From Curtobacterium sp. MCSS17_015 (GTDB taxonomy: Bacteria; Actinomycetota; Actinomycetes; Actinomycetales; Microbacteriaceae), in NCBI RefSeq assembly GCF_003234265.2, contig NZ_CP126256.1, forward strand, positions 2,480,001-2,544,000: a stretch of DNA of 64,000 nt. The letters run 5' to 3'. The position numbers and the translations under genes were made by a program. The notes beneath the pieces are model-generated. The model was not told the DNA's origin. It did not search any database and was given only the letters and a program-made list of their open reading frames with translations. Within the stretch, counting starts at the first letter, position 1, and the number at the start of each line of letters is the position of its first letter. Shown piece by piece: positions 23,756-31,535 of the stretch.

Positions 23756-25048
23756 TCAGGCGGGTGTCCGCGCCAAGCGCTCCCGGAGGCGGGCCGCCAG
23801 CTCGCCCTCGTCCGCCGAGACGAGCCTCCCGTCCCGGACCACCACGCGGCCACCGACCACGACGTGCCGGGGCCGTCGCCCCGGGGACGCCCAGAGGAGG
23901 CCCGCGACCGGGTCGGCGACCCCGGCGTCCGCGACCCCGGAGACGTCCCAGACGCAGAGGTCCCCGGCCGATCCGGCGCCGAGGTGCCCGAGCTCCGGCC
24001 GTCCGAGACCGACGGCCGAGCCCTCGGTCACCATGCCGAGCACCTGACGCGCGGGCAGCTGCGGACCGACGAGCGCGGAGACCTGCATCGCCAGGCGGGC
24101 GTCCGCGAGCAGGTGCCCGGCGTCGTTGCTGCCGCCACCGCTGGTGCCCAGGCCGACCGGGACGCCCGCGGCGAGGAGCCGAGCGACCGGCGCGATCCCC
24201 CACCCCATCGGCACGTCGCATCCCGGCGCGTGTGTGGCCGTGACCCCGGCGGCCGCGAGGCGGGCGGTCTCGTCGTCGGTGACGTCGCACAGGTGGGCGA
24301 TCGTCACGTCGGGCGCGAGCCAGCCCCACGCCTCGAGCAGGTCGAGCGGTCGTCGCCCGTACCGCTCGAGGGCGATGACGGTGTCGACCTGCTCGTTGGC
24401 CTGGGTGCGACGACGGAGACCGTGCTGAGCAGCGACCTCGCCGAGCGCACGGAACGTCGCCTCGCCGTCGGAGTGCACGCCCGCCGGACCGACCGCGATC
24501 TGCAGTCGTCCGTCGGGGTCCACGCCACCGACCGCGTCCTCGTGGAGCAGTCCGGTGACGATCGCGTCCGCCGACGCGGCCGCACGGTCGGGGTCGTCCC
24601 GGGCGCTCCCCCGGACGAACACCAGCCGCCCGCCGAGCCCGCGGACGGCGTCCACCGTGGCCACGGCGAGCGCGACCGTGTCCGCCGCCGTCGCGTCCGT
24701 CGGCCAGTTCAGGTGGTGGTCGGCGACGGTGGTGACCCCGGACAGGAGGCCCTCCGCGGCCCCGACGGCCGCGGCCAGTCCGTAGAGCTCCGGGTCGTGG
24801 CCCACCCGGCCGTACGCACCGGCCATCGTGGGCAGCCAGTCCGCCATCGGCACACCACGGGTCCCGGGGAGGGTCCGGAACGCGGTCTGCAGCAGGTGGT
24901 GGTGCGCGTTGACGAGGCCGGCGGTGACGACACATCCCGAGGCGTCGAGGGTCGTCGCGACCGCACTGCCGTCGTCGACCACGACGTCGCCGTCACGCTC
25001 GGTACGCGGGTCGACGAGGACACGGTGTGCGCCGGTGACGGTGAGCAT
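23756..25048 (-). CDS. Amidohydrolase, 8-oxoguanine/isoxanthopterin deaminase-like, with altered metal site
   Basis: This 430-aa enzyme of the ATZ/TRZ amidohydrolase class probably deaminates an oxidised purine or pterin. The metal site begins NAHHHLLQ, followed by TVADHHLNWP and TIAHLCDVTDDE. The position that normally carries the last metal-binding Asp reads LGTSGGGSND instead of a VDGSASND-type motif, so Asp is replaced by Ser. ATG 25048 starts a short leader behind a perfect GlnR-like half box (25065-25086). It is divergent from a second, canonical amidohydrolase at 25202. Confidence 0.78.
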   Translation of the reverse strand: MLTVTGAHRVLVDPRTERDGDVVVDDGSAVATTLDASGCVVTAGLVNAHHHLLQTAFRTLPGTRGVPMADWLPTMAGAYGRVGHDPELYGLAAAVGAAEGLLSGVTTVADHHLNWPTDATAADTVALAVATVDAVRGLGGRLVFVRGSARDDPDRAAASADAIVTGLLHEDAVGGVDPDGRLQIAVGPAGVHSDGEATFRALGEVAAQHGLRRRTQANEQVDTVIALERYGRRPLDLLEAWGWLAPDVTIAHLCDVTDDETARLAAAGVTATHAPGCDVPMGWGIAPVARLLAAGVPVGLGTSGGGSNDAGHLLADARLAMQVSALVGPQLPARQVLGMVTEGSAVGLGRPELGHLGAGSAGDLCVWDVSGVADAGVADPVAGLLWASPGRRPRHVVVGGRVVVRDGRLVSADEGELAARLRERLARTPA

Positions 25049-25064
25049 GCAGCGTTTGTAGCAG

Positions 25065-25086
25065 GGCGGTGTTTCCGGCTCGTGAC
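25065..25086 (-). promoter_or_regulatory. GlnR-like half box upstream of the deaminase gene
   Basis: On the minus strand GTCAC (25086-25082) then six bases then GAAAC (25075-25071) matches the GlnR consensus gTnAC-n6-GaAAC exactly. It lies 23 bp before the start codon, with TACAAA further downstream as a possible -10. Confidence 0.5.
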
Positions 25087-25141
25087 GGTGGCATGCGCTG
25101 CGGCGAGAGCGACCTCGAGCCGGGTTCCGACGGTGCACGCG

Positions 25142-25185
25142 AACACCGGTGGGAAACCCGGCGGGAACACCCGCGAAACACCGAG
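25142..25185 (+). promoter_or_regulatory. Full GlnR-like box in front of the amidohydrolase at 25202
   Basis: AACAC-n6-GAAAC-n6-GGAAC-n6-GAAAC runs at 25142-25179 in perfect 11-nt register; the two GAAAC elements are 22 nt apart, as in two-site GlnR boxes. CCTAGGTT follows at about 25188 as a -10-like element, only about 7 bp before the start codon, implying a very short or leaderless mRNA. Confidence 0.55.
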
Positions 25186-25201
25186 TGCCTAGGTTCTCCC
25201 C

Positions 25202-26599
25202 ATGACCCAGACCCTGATCCGTGGCGGGTGGGTGCTGACCGCCGCCCCCGAGACCTCCGAGACCCCGTCCGCGATCCGGGACGGCGCGGTGCTCCTCGAC
25301 GGGGACCGGGTCGCCGCGGTCGGCACCTACGCCGAACTGTCGGCCGCGCACCCGGAAACGGCCGTCCGCGGCGGGGCGAACGACATCGTCACGCCCGGCT
25401 TCGTGAACACGCACGGGCACTTCAGCGAGGGACTCATCACGGGCATCGGCTCGCAGTACACGCTGTGGGAGTGGCTGAACGCGCTCATCTCGCACGTGAA
25501 CCCGGTGATGACGCGGGACAAGGCGTACGCGGGCACCATGCTGCAGGGCATCCAGATGCTCCGGAGCGGGGTCACGACAGCGAACGACATGTTCTGCTCG
25601 GACCCGATCCCCGGCGAGCCGGCGACACCCGGGGTCGTGCAGGCGCTCGAGGAGCTGGGACTGCGCGGGGTCGTGTCGTTCGGCAGCGGGGACGTCGACC
25701 GGGGCTTCGGTCCGGCACCGATCCTCGAGGAGTTCGACGCCCTGCGGGAGGCCGCCGACGCCAGCCGGTACAGCACCTTCCGGGTGGGGATGTCGTCGAT
25801 CGGCCGGTACTCGGACGGGGCCTGGCAGGAGCACATCGACTACGCGGTCGACGGCGGCCACGGCATCCACGTGCACGTGCACGAGGTCCGGGAGGAGGTC
25901 ACCGCCGCCCGTCAGCGCACCGGCAAGACGGTCGTCGGGCACGCCGAGGCGACGGGCATGTTCCGCGTCCCGGTCATCGCTGCGCACAGCGTCTGGATGG
26001 ACCGGGAGGACCGTGAGACGTACGCGGCGAACGGCGTCGGCGTCGCGCACAACCCGGTCGCGAACGGCATCCTGGCGAGCGGCATCGCCCCGGTCGCCGA
26101 GCTGCGCGCCCTCGGCATCCCGGTCGGGATCGGTGTCGACGGTCCGGCGTCGAACGACTCGCAGGACTTCCTGCAGGCGATGAAGACCGCGGCACTGCTC
26201 GCCCGGATCCGCGACCTGCAGGCAACCGCGATGAGCGCGCGCGAGGCGTTCGAGATGGGCACCATCGGCGGTGCCCGGGCCCTGCGGATGGACGACGAGA
26301 TCGGTTCGCTCGAGCCCGGCAAGCGTGCCGACCTCGTCGTGTTCGACGGCGAGAGCCCGACCCTCGCGAACGTGCACGACCCGTTCCAGGCGGTCGTGTT
26401 CGTCGCGGGCAGCCGTGAGGTGAAGGACGTCTGGGTCGACGGCGAGCTGAGCCTGGCCGACTTCGAGGTCACCCGCGTCGACGTCCGGGAGGCGGTGGCG
26501 CGCGCCCGTCCGTTGGCCCGCCAGCTCGTCGAGCAGGCCGGCCTGGAGCGCCTGTCGGCGCTCACCGGCGCCCCGCTCGACCACACCGAGCGCCCCTGA
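25202..26599 (+). CDS. Amidohydrolase family protein (guanine/adenosine-type deaminase)
   Basis: This 465-aa ATZ/TRZ-type amidohydrolase most likely deaminates a purine base or nucleoside derivative. The metal ligands are all visible: NTHGHFSEG near residue 69, HVHVHEVREE, VIAAHSVWMD and the intact Asp motif GIGVDGPASNDSQDF. The C-terminal LEPGKRADLVVFDG strand is typical. It is transcribed divergently from the altered-site deaminase, and both promoters carry GlnR-like boxes, suggesting nitrogen scavenging. The precise substrate cannot be assigned. Confidence 0.85.
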   Translation: MTQTLIRGGWVLTAAPETSETPSAIRDGAVLLDGDRVAAVGTYAELSAAHPETAVRGGANDIVTPGFVNTHGHFSEGLITGIGSQYTLWEWLNALISHVNPVMTRDKAYAGTMLQGIQMLRSGVTTANDMFCSDPIPGEPATPGVVQALEELGLRGVVSFGSGDVDRGFGPAPILEEFDALREAADASRYSTFRVGMSSIGRYSDGAWQEHIDYAVDGGHGIHVHVHEVREEVTAARQRTGKTVVGHAEATGMFRVPVIAAHSVWMDREDRETYAANGVGVAHNPVANGILASGIAPVAELRALGIPVGIGVDGPASNDSQDFLQAMKTAALLARIRDLQATAMSAREAFEMGTIGGARALRMDDEIGSLEPGKRADLVVFDGESPTLANVHDPFQAVVFVAGSREVKDVWVDGELSLADFEVTRVDVREAVARARPLARQLVEQAGLERLSALTGAPLDHTERP

Positions 26600-26614
26600 C
26601 AAAGCGACCGTGCA

Positions 26615-26661
26615 CCGGACGGGAGGCCCGGATCACGTCCGGATCCGGGCCTCCCGTCCGG
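26615..26661. terminator. Bidirectional terminator between convergent genes
   Basis: A 20-bp perfect stem (26615-26634 with 26642-26661) with a 7-nt loop lies 15 bp after the amidohydrolase stop and 4 bp before the stop of the converging reductase gene. The arm CCGGACGGGAGGCCCGGATC repeats the motif at 9-57. Confidence 0.8.
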
Positions 26662-26664
26662 CGG

Positions 26665-27657
26665 TCAGAGCTCCAGCACCAGGCGCGGGCACCCCGCCGC
26701 CGCGCGGCTGACGCAGACCATCATCGTGCGGTCGTCGGCCTGCTCCGCGGGACTGAGCACGGTGTCCCGGTGGTCGACCGACCCCTCGAGGACGGGCGTC
26801 TCGCACGTGCCGCAGGTGCCCTCCCGGCAGGACGACAGCACGAACGCTCCGGCGTCCTCCGCGACCTCGAGCAGGGTCCGGTCGGCGGGGACGGTGACGG
26901 TCGTGCCCGTGAGGGTGAGCTCGACCTCGAACGCCTCACCCGGGGCGTCGAGGTCCGCGGCGGGCTCGAACCGTTCGACCCGCACGCTGCCGACCGGCCA
27001 GTGCGCGGCGGCGGCCTCGACCGCGTCCATGAGACCGCGGGGGCCGCAGCAGTAGACGACGGCGTCCCTCCGTCCGGCGAGCAGCGCGGTGACGTCGAGA
27101 CGGCGACCCTCGTCCGCGACGGCGAGCGTGACGCGGTCCGGGTGCGCCGCGACGAGGTCGTCGGCGAATGCCATCCGGTCGCGGGCCCGCCCGGCGTAGT
27201 GCAGCTCCCAGGGGGTGCCGGCCCGCTCGGCTGCGGTGATCATCGCGCTGATCGGGGTGATCCCGATCCCGCCGGCGACGAACACCGCGGGACGCCCCGG
27301 GTCGAAGCCGAAGTGGTTCCGCGGGCCGCCGACGATGACCGCGTCGCCGACGCGGAGCACGTCGTGCACGGCCACCGATCCGCCACGACCGGCCGACTCA
27401 CGGAGGACCGCCACACGCCAGTGCCCGTCGGCCGTCGTGGTGACGAGCGAGTACTGCCGTTCCGTGCCGGGCGCGACCTGCAGGTCGATGTGGGCTCCCG
27501 GCTCCCAGGCGGGCAGTGGCGCCGCGTCGAGCGGGGCGAGGTCGAGCGTCACGACGGCAGCGGCCACCTGCTGCCGCGCCGCGATGCGCATCCGGTGTCG
27601 GGCCTCCGCCGGTGCCACGGCGGAGCCGAACGCACCGTTGCTGATGCCCGCGCTCAT
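26665..27657 (-). CDS. PDR/VanB-family oxidoreductase with C-terminal [2Fe-2S] ferredoxin
   Basis: This 330-aa electron-transfer protein has three parts: a ferredoxin-reductase flavin domain (RQYSLVTTTADGHW), a NAD-binding domain (FVAGGIGITPISAMI, VYCCGPRGLMDAV) and a plant-type ferredoxin (CREGTCGTCETPVLEG with a later Cys). Such proteins, like phthalate dioxygenase reductase, feed electrons from NADH to Rieske oxygenases or demethylases. No oxygenase component is encoded nearby. Its ATG overlaps the stop of the XRE regulator gene, so the two are co-expressed. Confidence 0.9.
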   Translation of the reverse strand: MSAGISNGAFGSAVAPAEARHRMRIAARQQVAAAVVTLDLAPLDAAPLPAWEPGAHIDLQVAPGTERQYSLVTTTADGHWRVAVLRESAGRGGSVAVHDVLRVGDAVIVGGPRNHFGFDPGRPAVFVAGGIGITPISAMITAAERAGTPWELHYAGRARDRMAFADDLVAAHPDRVTLAVADEGRRLDVTALLAGRRDAVVYCCGPRGLMDAVEAAAAHWPVGSVRVERFEPAADLDAPGEAFEVELTLTGTTVTVPADRTLLEVAEDAGAFVLSSCREGTCGTCETPVLEGSVDHRDTVLSPAEQADDRTMMVCVSRAAAGCPRLVLEL

Positions 27658-28313
27658 GCGCCGGCTCCGGACCGCGGCGTCTCCTTGACGACGATCATGT
27701 GGAACGCGCTGCCGTCGGCACTGCACCATCGGTGCCCGGTCCCGCCGCGGTAGTACGCCGAGTCGCCGGGGCCGAGCCGGAGCACGTCCTGGCCACGGAG
27801 GTCGAGCAGGACGTCGCCGGCGAGCACGGTGACGAACTCGTCCTCGTGGTGCTCGAAGTACTCGCCGGGTTCGGTGTTGTCGCCCTTCCACTCGAGCGGT
27901 TCGAAGGCGTGCGGCCCGGCGTGCACGAGCAGCCGGGCCTCGCCACTGGAGAACGGCCCGCGGGCACCCTCGCCGGAGCGCAGCACCTCGGGGCGTCGGT
28001 CGTCGGGCTCCTGACGGGACGGCGCCCCGGCGGCGAGGAGGGCGACCTGCGTGGTGTCGAGCGCGCCGGCGATCTTCTCGAGCGACACCATGCTCGCGCG
28101 GGAGTGTCCACGCTCGACCTGGCTCAGGAAGGGGTGTGACAGCCCGGTGCGCTCGGCCAGCTGCACGAGCGTCATCCGTGCTGCCCGGCGGAGCGTCCGG
28201 ACGTGCGCGCCGACCCGACGGGCCTGCTCGTCGACGACGCGGTCGGCGCCGGGATCGGCGGGCTCGAGCGGAGCGGCGGTGGCCGGGTCGGCGTCGGTGA
28301 GTTCGGTGGGCAT
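27654..28313 (-). CDS. XRE-family regulator with C-terminal cupin sensor
   Basis: The 219-aa regulator has an HTH_3 domain (about residues 30-85, LVQLAERTGLSHPFLSQVERG) and a cupin_2 domain (EYFEHHEDEFVTVLAGDVLLDL). This layout, as in PuuR and related regulators, senses small catabolic ligands. ATG 28313 follows CGGAG. It is divergent from the deaminase/transport operon at 28466, and a palindrome at 28422-28440 in the shared promoter is its likely operator. The first gene pair here joins regulation to a ferredoxin reductase. Confidence 0.9.
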   Translation of the reverse strand: MPTELTDADPATAAPLEPADPGADRVVDEQARRVGAHVRTLRRAARMTLVQLAERTGLSHPFLSQVERGHSRASMVSLEKIAGALDTTQVALLAAGAPSRQEPDDRRPEVLRSGEGARGPFSSGEARLLVHAGPHAFEPLEWKGDNTEPGEYFEHHEDEFVTVLAGDVLLDLRGQDVLRLGPGDSAYYRGGTGHRWCSADGSAFHMIVVKETPRSGAGA

Positions 28314-28373
28314 CGCGCTCCGATCGGGGACGGGAGGGGCTGGCGTTCCGTGCACGTCATCTCGTCACAGGCG

Positions 28374-28406
28374 GCAACCAGCGCGAAACCGGAGGGAAAC
28401 ACGGCC
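28374..28406 (+). promoter_or_regulatory. GlnR-like repeats in front of the deaminase/transport operon
   Basis: GCAAC-n6-GAAAC-n6-GAAAC (28374-28378, 28385-28389, 28396-28400) repeats every 11 nt. CCTAGCAT at about 28409-28416 is -10-like. The layout matches the boxes before xanthine dehydrogenase and the amidohydrolase at 25202. Confidence 0.45.
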
Positions 28407-28421
28407 GTCCTAGCATCGGAG

Positions 28422-28440
28422 ATGTTGATGCGATCAACAT
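28422..28440. promoter_or_regulatory. Perfect 8-3-8 palindrome, probable operator
   Basis: ATGTTGAT-GCG-ATCAACAT lies downstream of the putative -10 and 26 bp before the deaminase start codon, a position suited to repression. The divergent cupin-XRE regulator is the likely binder. Confidence 0.6.
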
Positions 28441-28465
28441 TGTCACACACGATCGAGAGGGTCCC

Positions 28466-29758
28466 ATGGAGTCGTCACTGCCGCGCCGGGTCGCCCTCCT
28501 CCGGTCCGCGCTGCTGCCGGACGGGAGCCTCGTGGACGTCGCGATCGACGGCGACACCGTCAGCGACGTGGCCCCGGCGGGCACGCTCACGGCCGACGAC
28601 GCGGACACGCTCGACCTCGATGGACGCCTGCTCCTCCCCGCTCCCGCCGAACCACACGCGCACCTGGACAAGGCCCTCAGTGCGGACCGGATCCGACCGC
28701 CGCTCGGGGACCTCGGTTCCGCCATCGCGGCCTGGGCCGCACACGCCACGACGATGACCGTCGACGAGATCGCCGAGCGGGCGCGCACCCAGGCACTCGC
28801 GATGCTCGCCGCCGGCACGACGGCCGTCCGGACCCACGTCGACGTCCTGAGCGACGGCGGTGCCGCGAGCGTCGCCGACAGTCTCCGAGGCGCACAGGCA
28901 CTCGTGCAGGTCCGCGACGAGCTCGCCGACCTCATGGACATCGAACTCGTCGCCCTGGCCGGACCGCTCGCGCCCGACGAGCATGTCGAGGCAGTGCTCG
29001 ACCTCGGCGTGGACCTGGTCGGTGGCGCCCCGCACCTCGCCGAGGACCCCCTGGCCGACGTCGACCGACTCCTCGCCATCGCGCACCGTCGTGGCCTCGG
29101 GGTCGACCTGCACGCTGACGAGAGCCTGGACGGACCGGTCACCCTCGACCACTACGCCCGGGTGGTCCGCGACTGGCCGCGGGACCGGCAGTACTCCGCC
29201 GGGCACTGCGTCCGGCTCGGCACCCTCCACCCCGAGCGCCTCGCCGAGGTCGTCGCCGACGTGGCCGCCGCCGACGTCGGGGTCATCACGCTGCCGATCA
29301 CGAACCTCTACCTGCAGGGGTGGCAGCACCCGGTGTCGACGCCGCGGGGCCTGACCGCGATCCGGGCGCTCCTCGACGCCGGGGTCCGGGTGGCCGCCGG
29401 CGCCGACAACGTCCGCGACCCGTTCAACCCGGTCGGCCGCAGCGACGCCCTCGAGACCGCGTCCCTCCTCGTCACGGCCGGGCACCTGACGCCGGACGAG
29501 GCGTACGCGATGGTGAGCGTCGCCGCCCGGAGCGTGTTGGGCCTCCCGGCCGCCGGTCCCGTCGTCGGGGCACGCGCCGACCTGCTCGCCGTCGCCGCGA
29601 CGAGCGTCACCGACGCCGTCGCGAACGCCCCCGCCGACCGGATCGTCCTGTCCCGCGGTCGACTCGTCGCCCGCACCGAGGTGCACCGCACCGTCGCCGC
29701 TCCCGCCCGGACCGCGGCGTCTCCGGTGCCCACGCCCGCACCCGTCCCCGTTCCCTGA
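28466..29758 (+). CDS. Amidohydrolase, cytosine deaminase (CodA)-like
   Basis: This 430-aa deaminase of the CodA/N-isopropylammelide type acts on a pyrimidine- or triazine-like ring amine. Motifs are the metal His pair in AEPHAHLDKAL near residue 62, VRTHVDV, DLHADES and the final Asp in VAAGADNVRDPFNPVG. The HLDKAL and DNVRDPF forms are typical for CodA. The last 30 residues are a Pro/Ala/Val-rich tail (TPAPVPVP) without obvious role. It heads an operon-like row with an NMT1-type importer. Cytosine itself is not assured as substrate. Confidence 0.85.
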   Translation: MESSLPRRVALLRSALLPDGSLVDVAIDGDTVSDVAPAGTLTADDADTLDLDGRLLLPAPAEPHAHLDKALSADRIRPPLGDLGSAIAAWAAHATTMTVDEIAERARTQALAMLAAGTTAVRTHVDVLSDGGAASVADSLRGAQALVQVRDELADLMDIELVALAGPLAPDEHVEAVLDLGVDLVGGAPHLAEDPLADVDRLLAIAHRRGLGVDLHADESLDGPVTLDHYARVVRDWPRDRQYSAGHCVRLGTLHPERLAEVVADVAAADVGVITLPITNLYLQGWQHPVSTPRGLTAIRALLDAGVRVAAGADNVRDPFNPVGRSDALETASLLVTAGHLTPDEAYAMVSVAARSVLGLPAAGPVVGARADLLAVAATSVTDAVANAPADRIVLSRGRLVARTEVHRTVAAPARTAASPVPTPAPVPVP

Positions 29759-29793
29759 CCGCGCACGACCATGCACGAGAACACGAGGTAGCC

Positions 29794-30561
29794 GTGACCA
29801 CCACCGCCCCAGCCCCCGTCACCGCGACGGACACGCTGCTCGACTTCCGGAACGTCGAGATGACGTTCCCGAACGGCACGATCGCCCTGCAGGGCGTCGA
29901 CCTGACCGTCGACCGCGGCCAGTTCGTCTCCGTCGTCGGCCCCTCCGGCTGCGGCAAGTCGACGCTCCTCCGCATCGCGTCCGGACTCGAGACGGCCTCC
30001 GACGGCACCGCCGGGGTCACCGCCGACCGGATCGGGTACGTCTTCCAGGACGCCACGCTGCTGCCGTGGCGGAGCGTGCAGGGGAACGTCGAGCTCCTCG
30101 CCGAGCTCGGGGACGTGCCGAAGGCCGAGCGGGCGGCGAAGGCGGCGCACGCGATCGACCTGGTCGGGCTGAACGGCTTCGAGTCGAACCTGCCGAAGCA
30201 GCTCTCCGGCGGCATGCGGATGCGCGTCTCGCTCGCCCGGTCGCTGACGCTCGACCCGGAGCTGTTCCTGTTCGACGAGCCGTTCGGCGCCCTCGACGAG
30301 ATCACCCGCGAGCGCCTCAACGACGAGCTCCTCCGCCTGTTCGTCGAGCAGCAGTTCGCCGGGCTGTTCATCACGCACTCCGTGTCCGAGGCGGTCTACC
30401 TGTCCACCGAGGTCATCGTGATGTCCGGCCGACCGGGCAGCATCGTCGGCCGGTTCGACGTGCCGTTCCCGATGCCGCGCGACCCCGACATCCGCTTCAC
30501 CCCCGAGTTCGCCGAACTGGTCGGCGAGGTCTCGCACGCACTCCGGGAAGGACACCGCTGA
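29794..30561 (+). CDS. ABC transporter ATP-binding protein (nitrate/taurine/pyrimidine type)
   Basis: This 255-aa ATPase drives import by the neighbouring permease. It has Walker A GPSGCGKSTLL, a Q-loop with FQDATLLPW, signature LSGGMRMRVSLARSL and Walker B FLFDEPFGALDE. It belongs to the TauB/SsuB/ThiZ group, whose partners bring in nitrate, sulfonates, riboflavin or pyrimidine precursors. GTG 29794 follows GAGGTAG. Its stop overlaps the permease start (TGATG). Confidence 0.92.
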   Translation: MTTTAPAPVTATDTLLDFRNVEMTFPNGTIALQGVDLTVDRGQFVSVVGPSGCGKSTLLRIASGLETASDGTAGVTADRIGYVFQDATLLPWRSVQGNVELLAELGDVPKAERAAKAAHAIDLVGLNGFESNLPKQLSGGMRMRVSLARSLTLDPELFLFDEPFGALDEITRERLNDELLRLFVEQQFAGLFITHSVSEAVYLSTEVIVMSGRPGSIVGRFDVPFPMPRDPDIRFTPEFAELVGEVSHALREGHR

Positions 30562-31430
30562 TGGTCACGCTGCAGGAGGTCGCGGACGCCCGCACCGCAC
30601 GCGCCACCGCCCGCCGCTCCACGCCGCGCTCCCGCCGGTCGGTCACCTGGTGGCAGCCCGTCGTCGTGCTCGCGGTGCTCATCGGCCTCTGGTACGCCGC
30701 GGCCGCCTACTACGACCACGTGCGGGGCCTGGCGTTCCTCGTGCCGTACCCACACCTCGTGCTCACGGCGATCGTCGCCCCGACCGGGATGAACGGCGCA
30801 CCCTCGACGTTCGGCAGCGACCTCTGGCTCGCCCTCGGCCGCACCACAGTCGTCTCGCTCACCGGGCTCGCGTTCGCGATCGTCATCGGCGTCCTCTGGG
30901 CGATGGCGATGGCGCAGGCGAAGTGGCTCGAGAACTCGCTCTACCCGTACGCAGTCGTGCTGCAGTGCGTGCCGATCCTGGCGCTCGTGCCGCTGATCGG
31001 CGCCCTGTTCGGCTACGAGTTCACCAGTCGGGTCATCGTCACGGTCATGATCGCGCTCTTCCCGATGGTGTCGAACACGCTCTTCGGGCTGCAGTCGGCG
31101 GACCGTGCGCAGCACGAGCTCTTCCGCCTGCAGCGCGCCAGCCGGCTCGCCCGCCTGGTGAAGCTGCAGGTGCCCGCCGCGCTGCCGTCGATCTTCGTCG
31201 GGCTCCGGACCTCGGCCGGCCTGTCGGTCATCGGCGCGATCGTCGGCGACCAGTTCTTCCAGCGCGGCAACCCCGGGCTCGGCGTCCTCATCCAGGTGAC
31301 GGCATCGCGGCTGATGGGGCCGGAGCTCTACGCGACCATCATCATCGCCTCGCTCTACGGCGTCGCCGTCTTCCTCGTCTTCGGCCTGCTCGGCCGGCTG
31401 GTCGTCGGCCGCTGGCACGACTTCGGCTGA
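30561..31430 (+). CDS. ABC transporter permease (BPD_transp_1, TauC/ThiX type)
   Basis: The 289-aa permease has about six membrane helices and the EAA-type loop (RASRLARLVKLQVPAALPSIF) that docks onto the ATPase. The N-terminal 30 residues are Arg/Thr-rich and cytoplasmic. It works with the ATPase and the NMT1-like lipoprotein at 31536. The next gene starts 105 bp downstream, with a ribosome-binding site but no terminator in between. Confidence 0.92.
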   Translation: MVTLQEVADARTARATARRSTPRSRRSVTWWQPVVVLAVLIGLWYAAAAYYDHVRGLAFLVPYPHLVLTAIVAPTGMNGAPSTFGSDLWLALGRTTVVSLTGLAFAIVIGVLWAMAMAQAKWLENSLYPYAVVLQCVPILALVPLIGALFGYEFTSRVIVTVMIALFPMVSNTLFGLQSADRAQHELFRLQRASRLARLVKLQVPAALPSIFVGLRTSAGLSVIGAIVGDQFFQRGNPGLGVLIQVTASRLMGPELYATIIIASLYGVAVFLVFGLLGRLVVGRWHDFG

Positions 31431-31535
31431 ACCCGACGGCGGGCATCCGACGCCGACCCCGACCCGCTCCACCTCCCCTCCCTCCCACAGCACCCGCCCC
31501 AGCACCACGAGACCCGCACCACGAACGGAGCCTCC

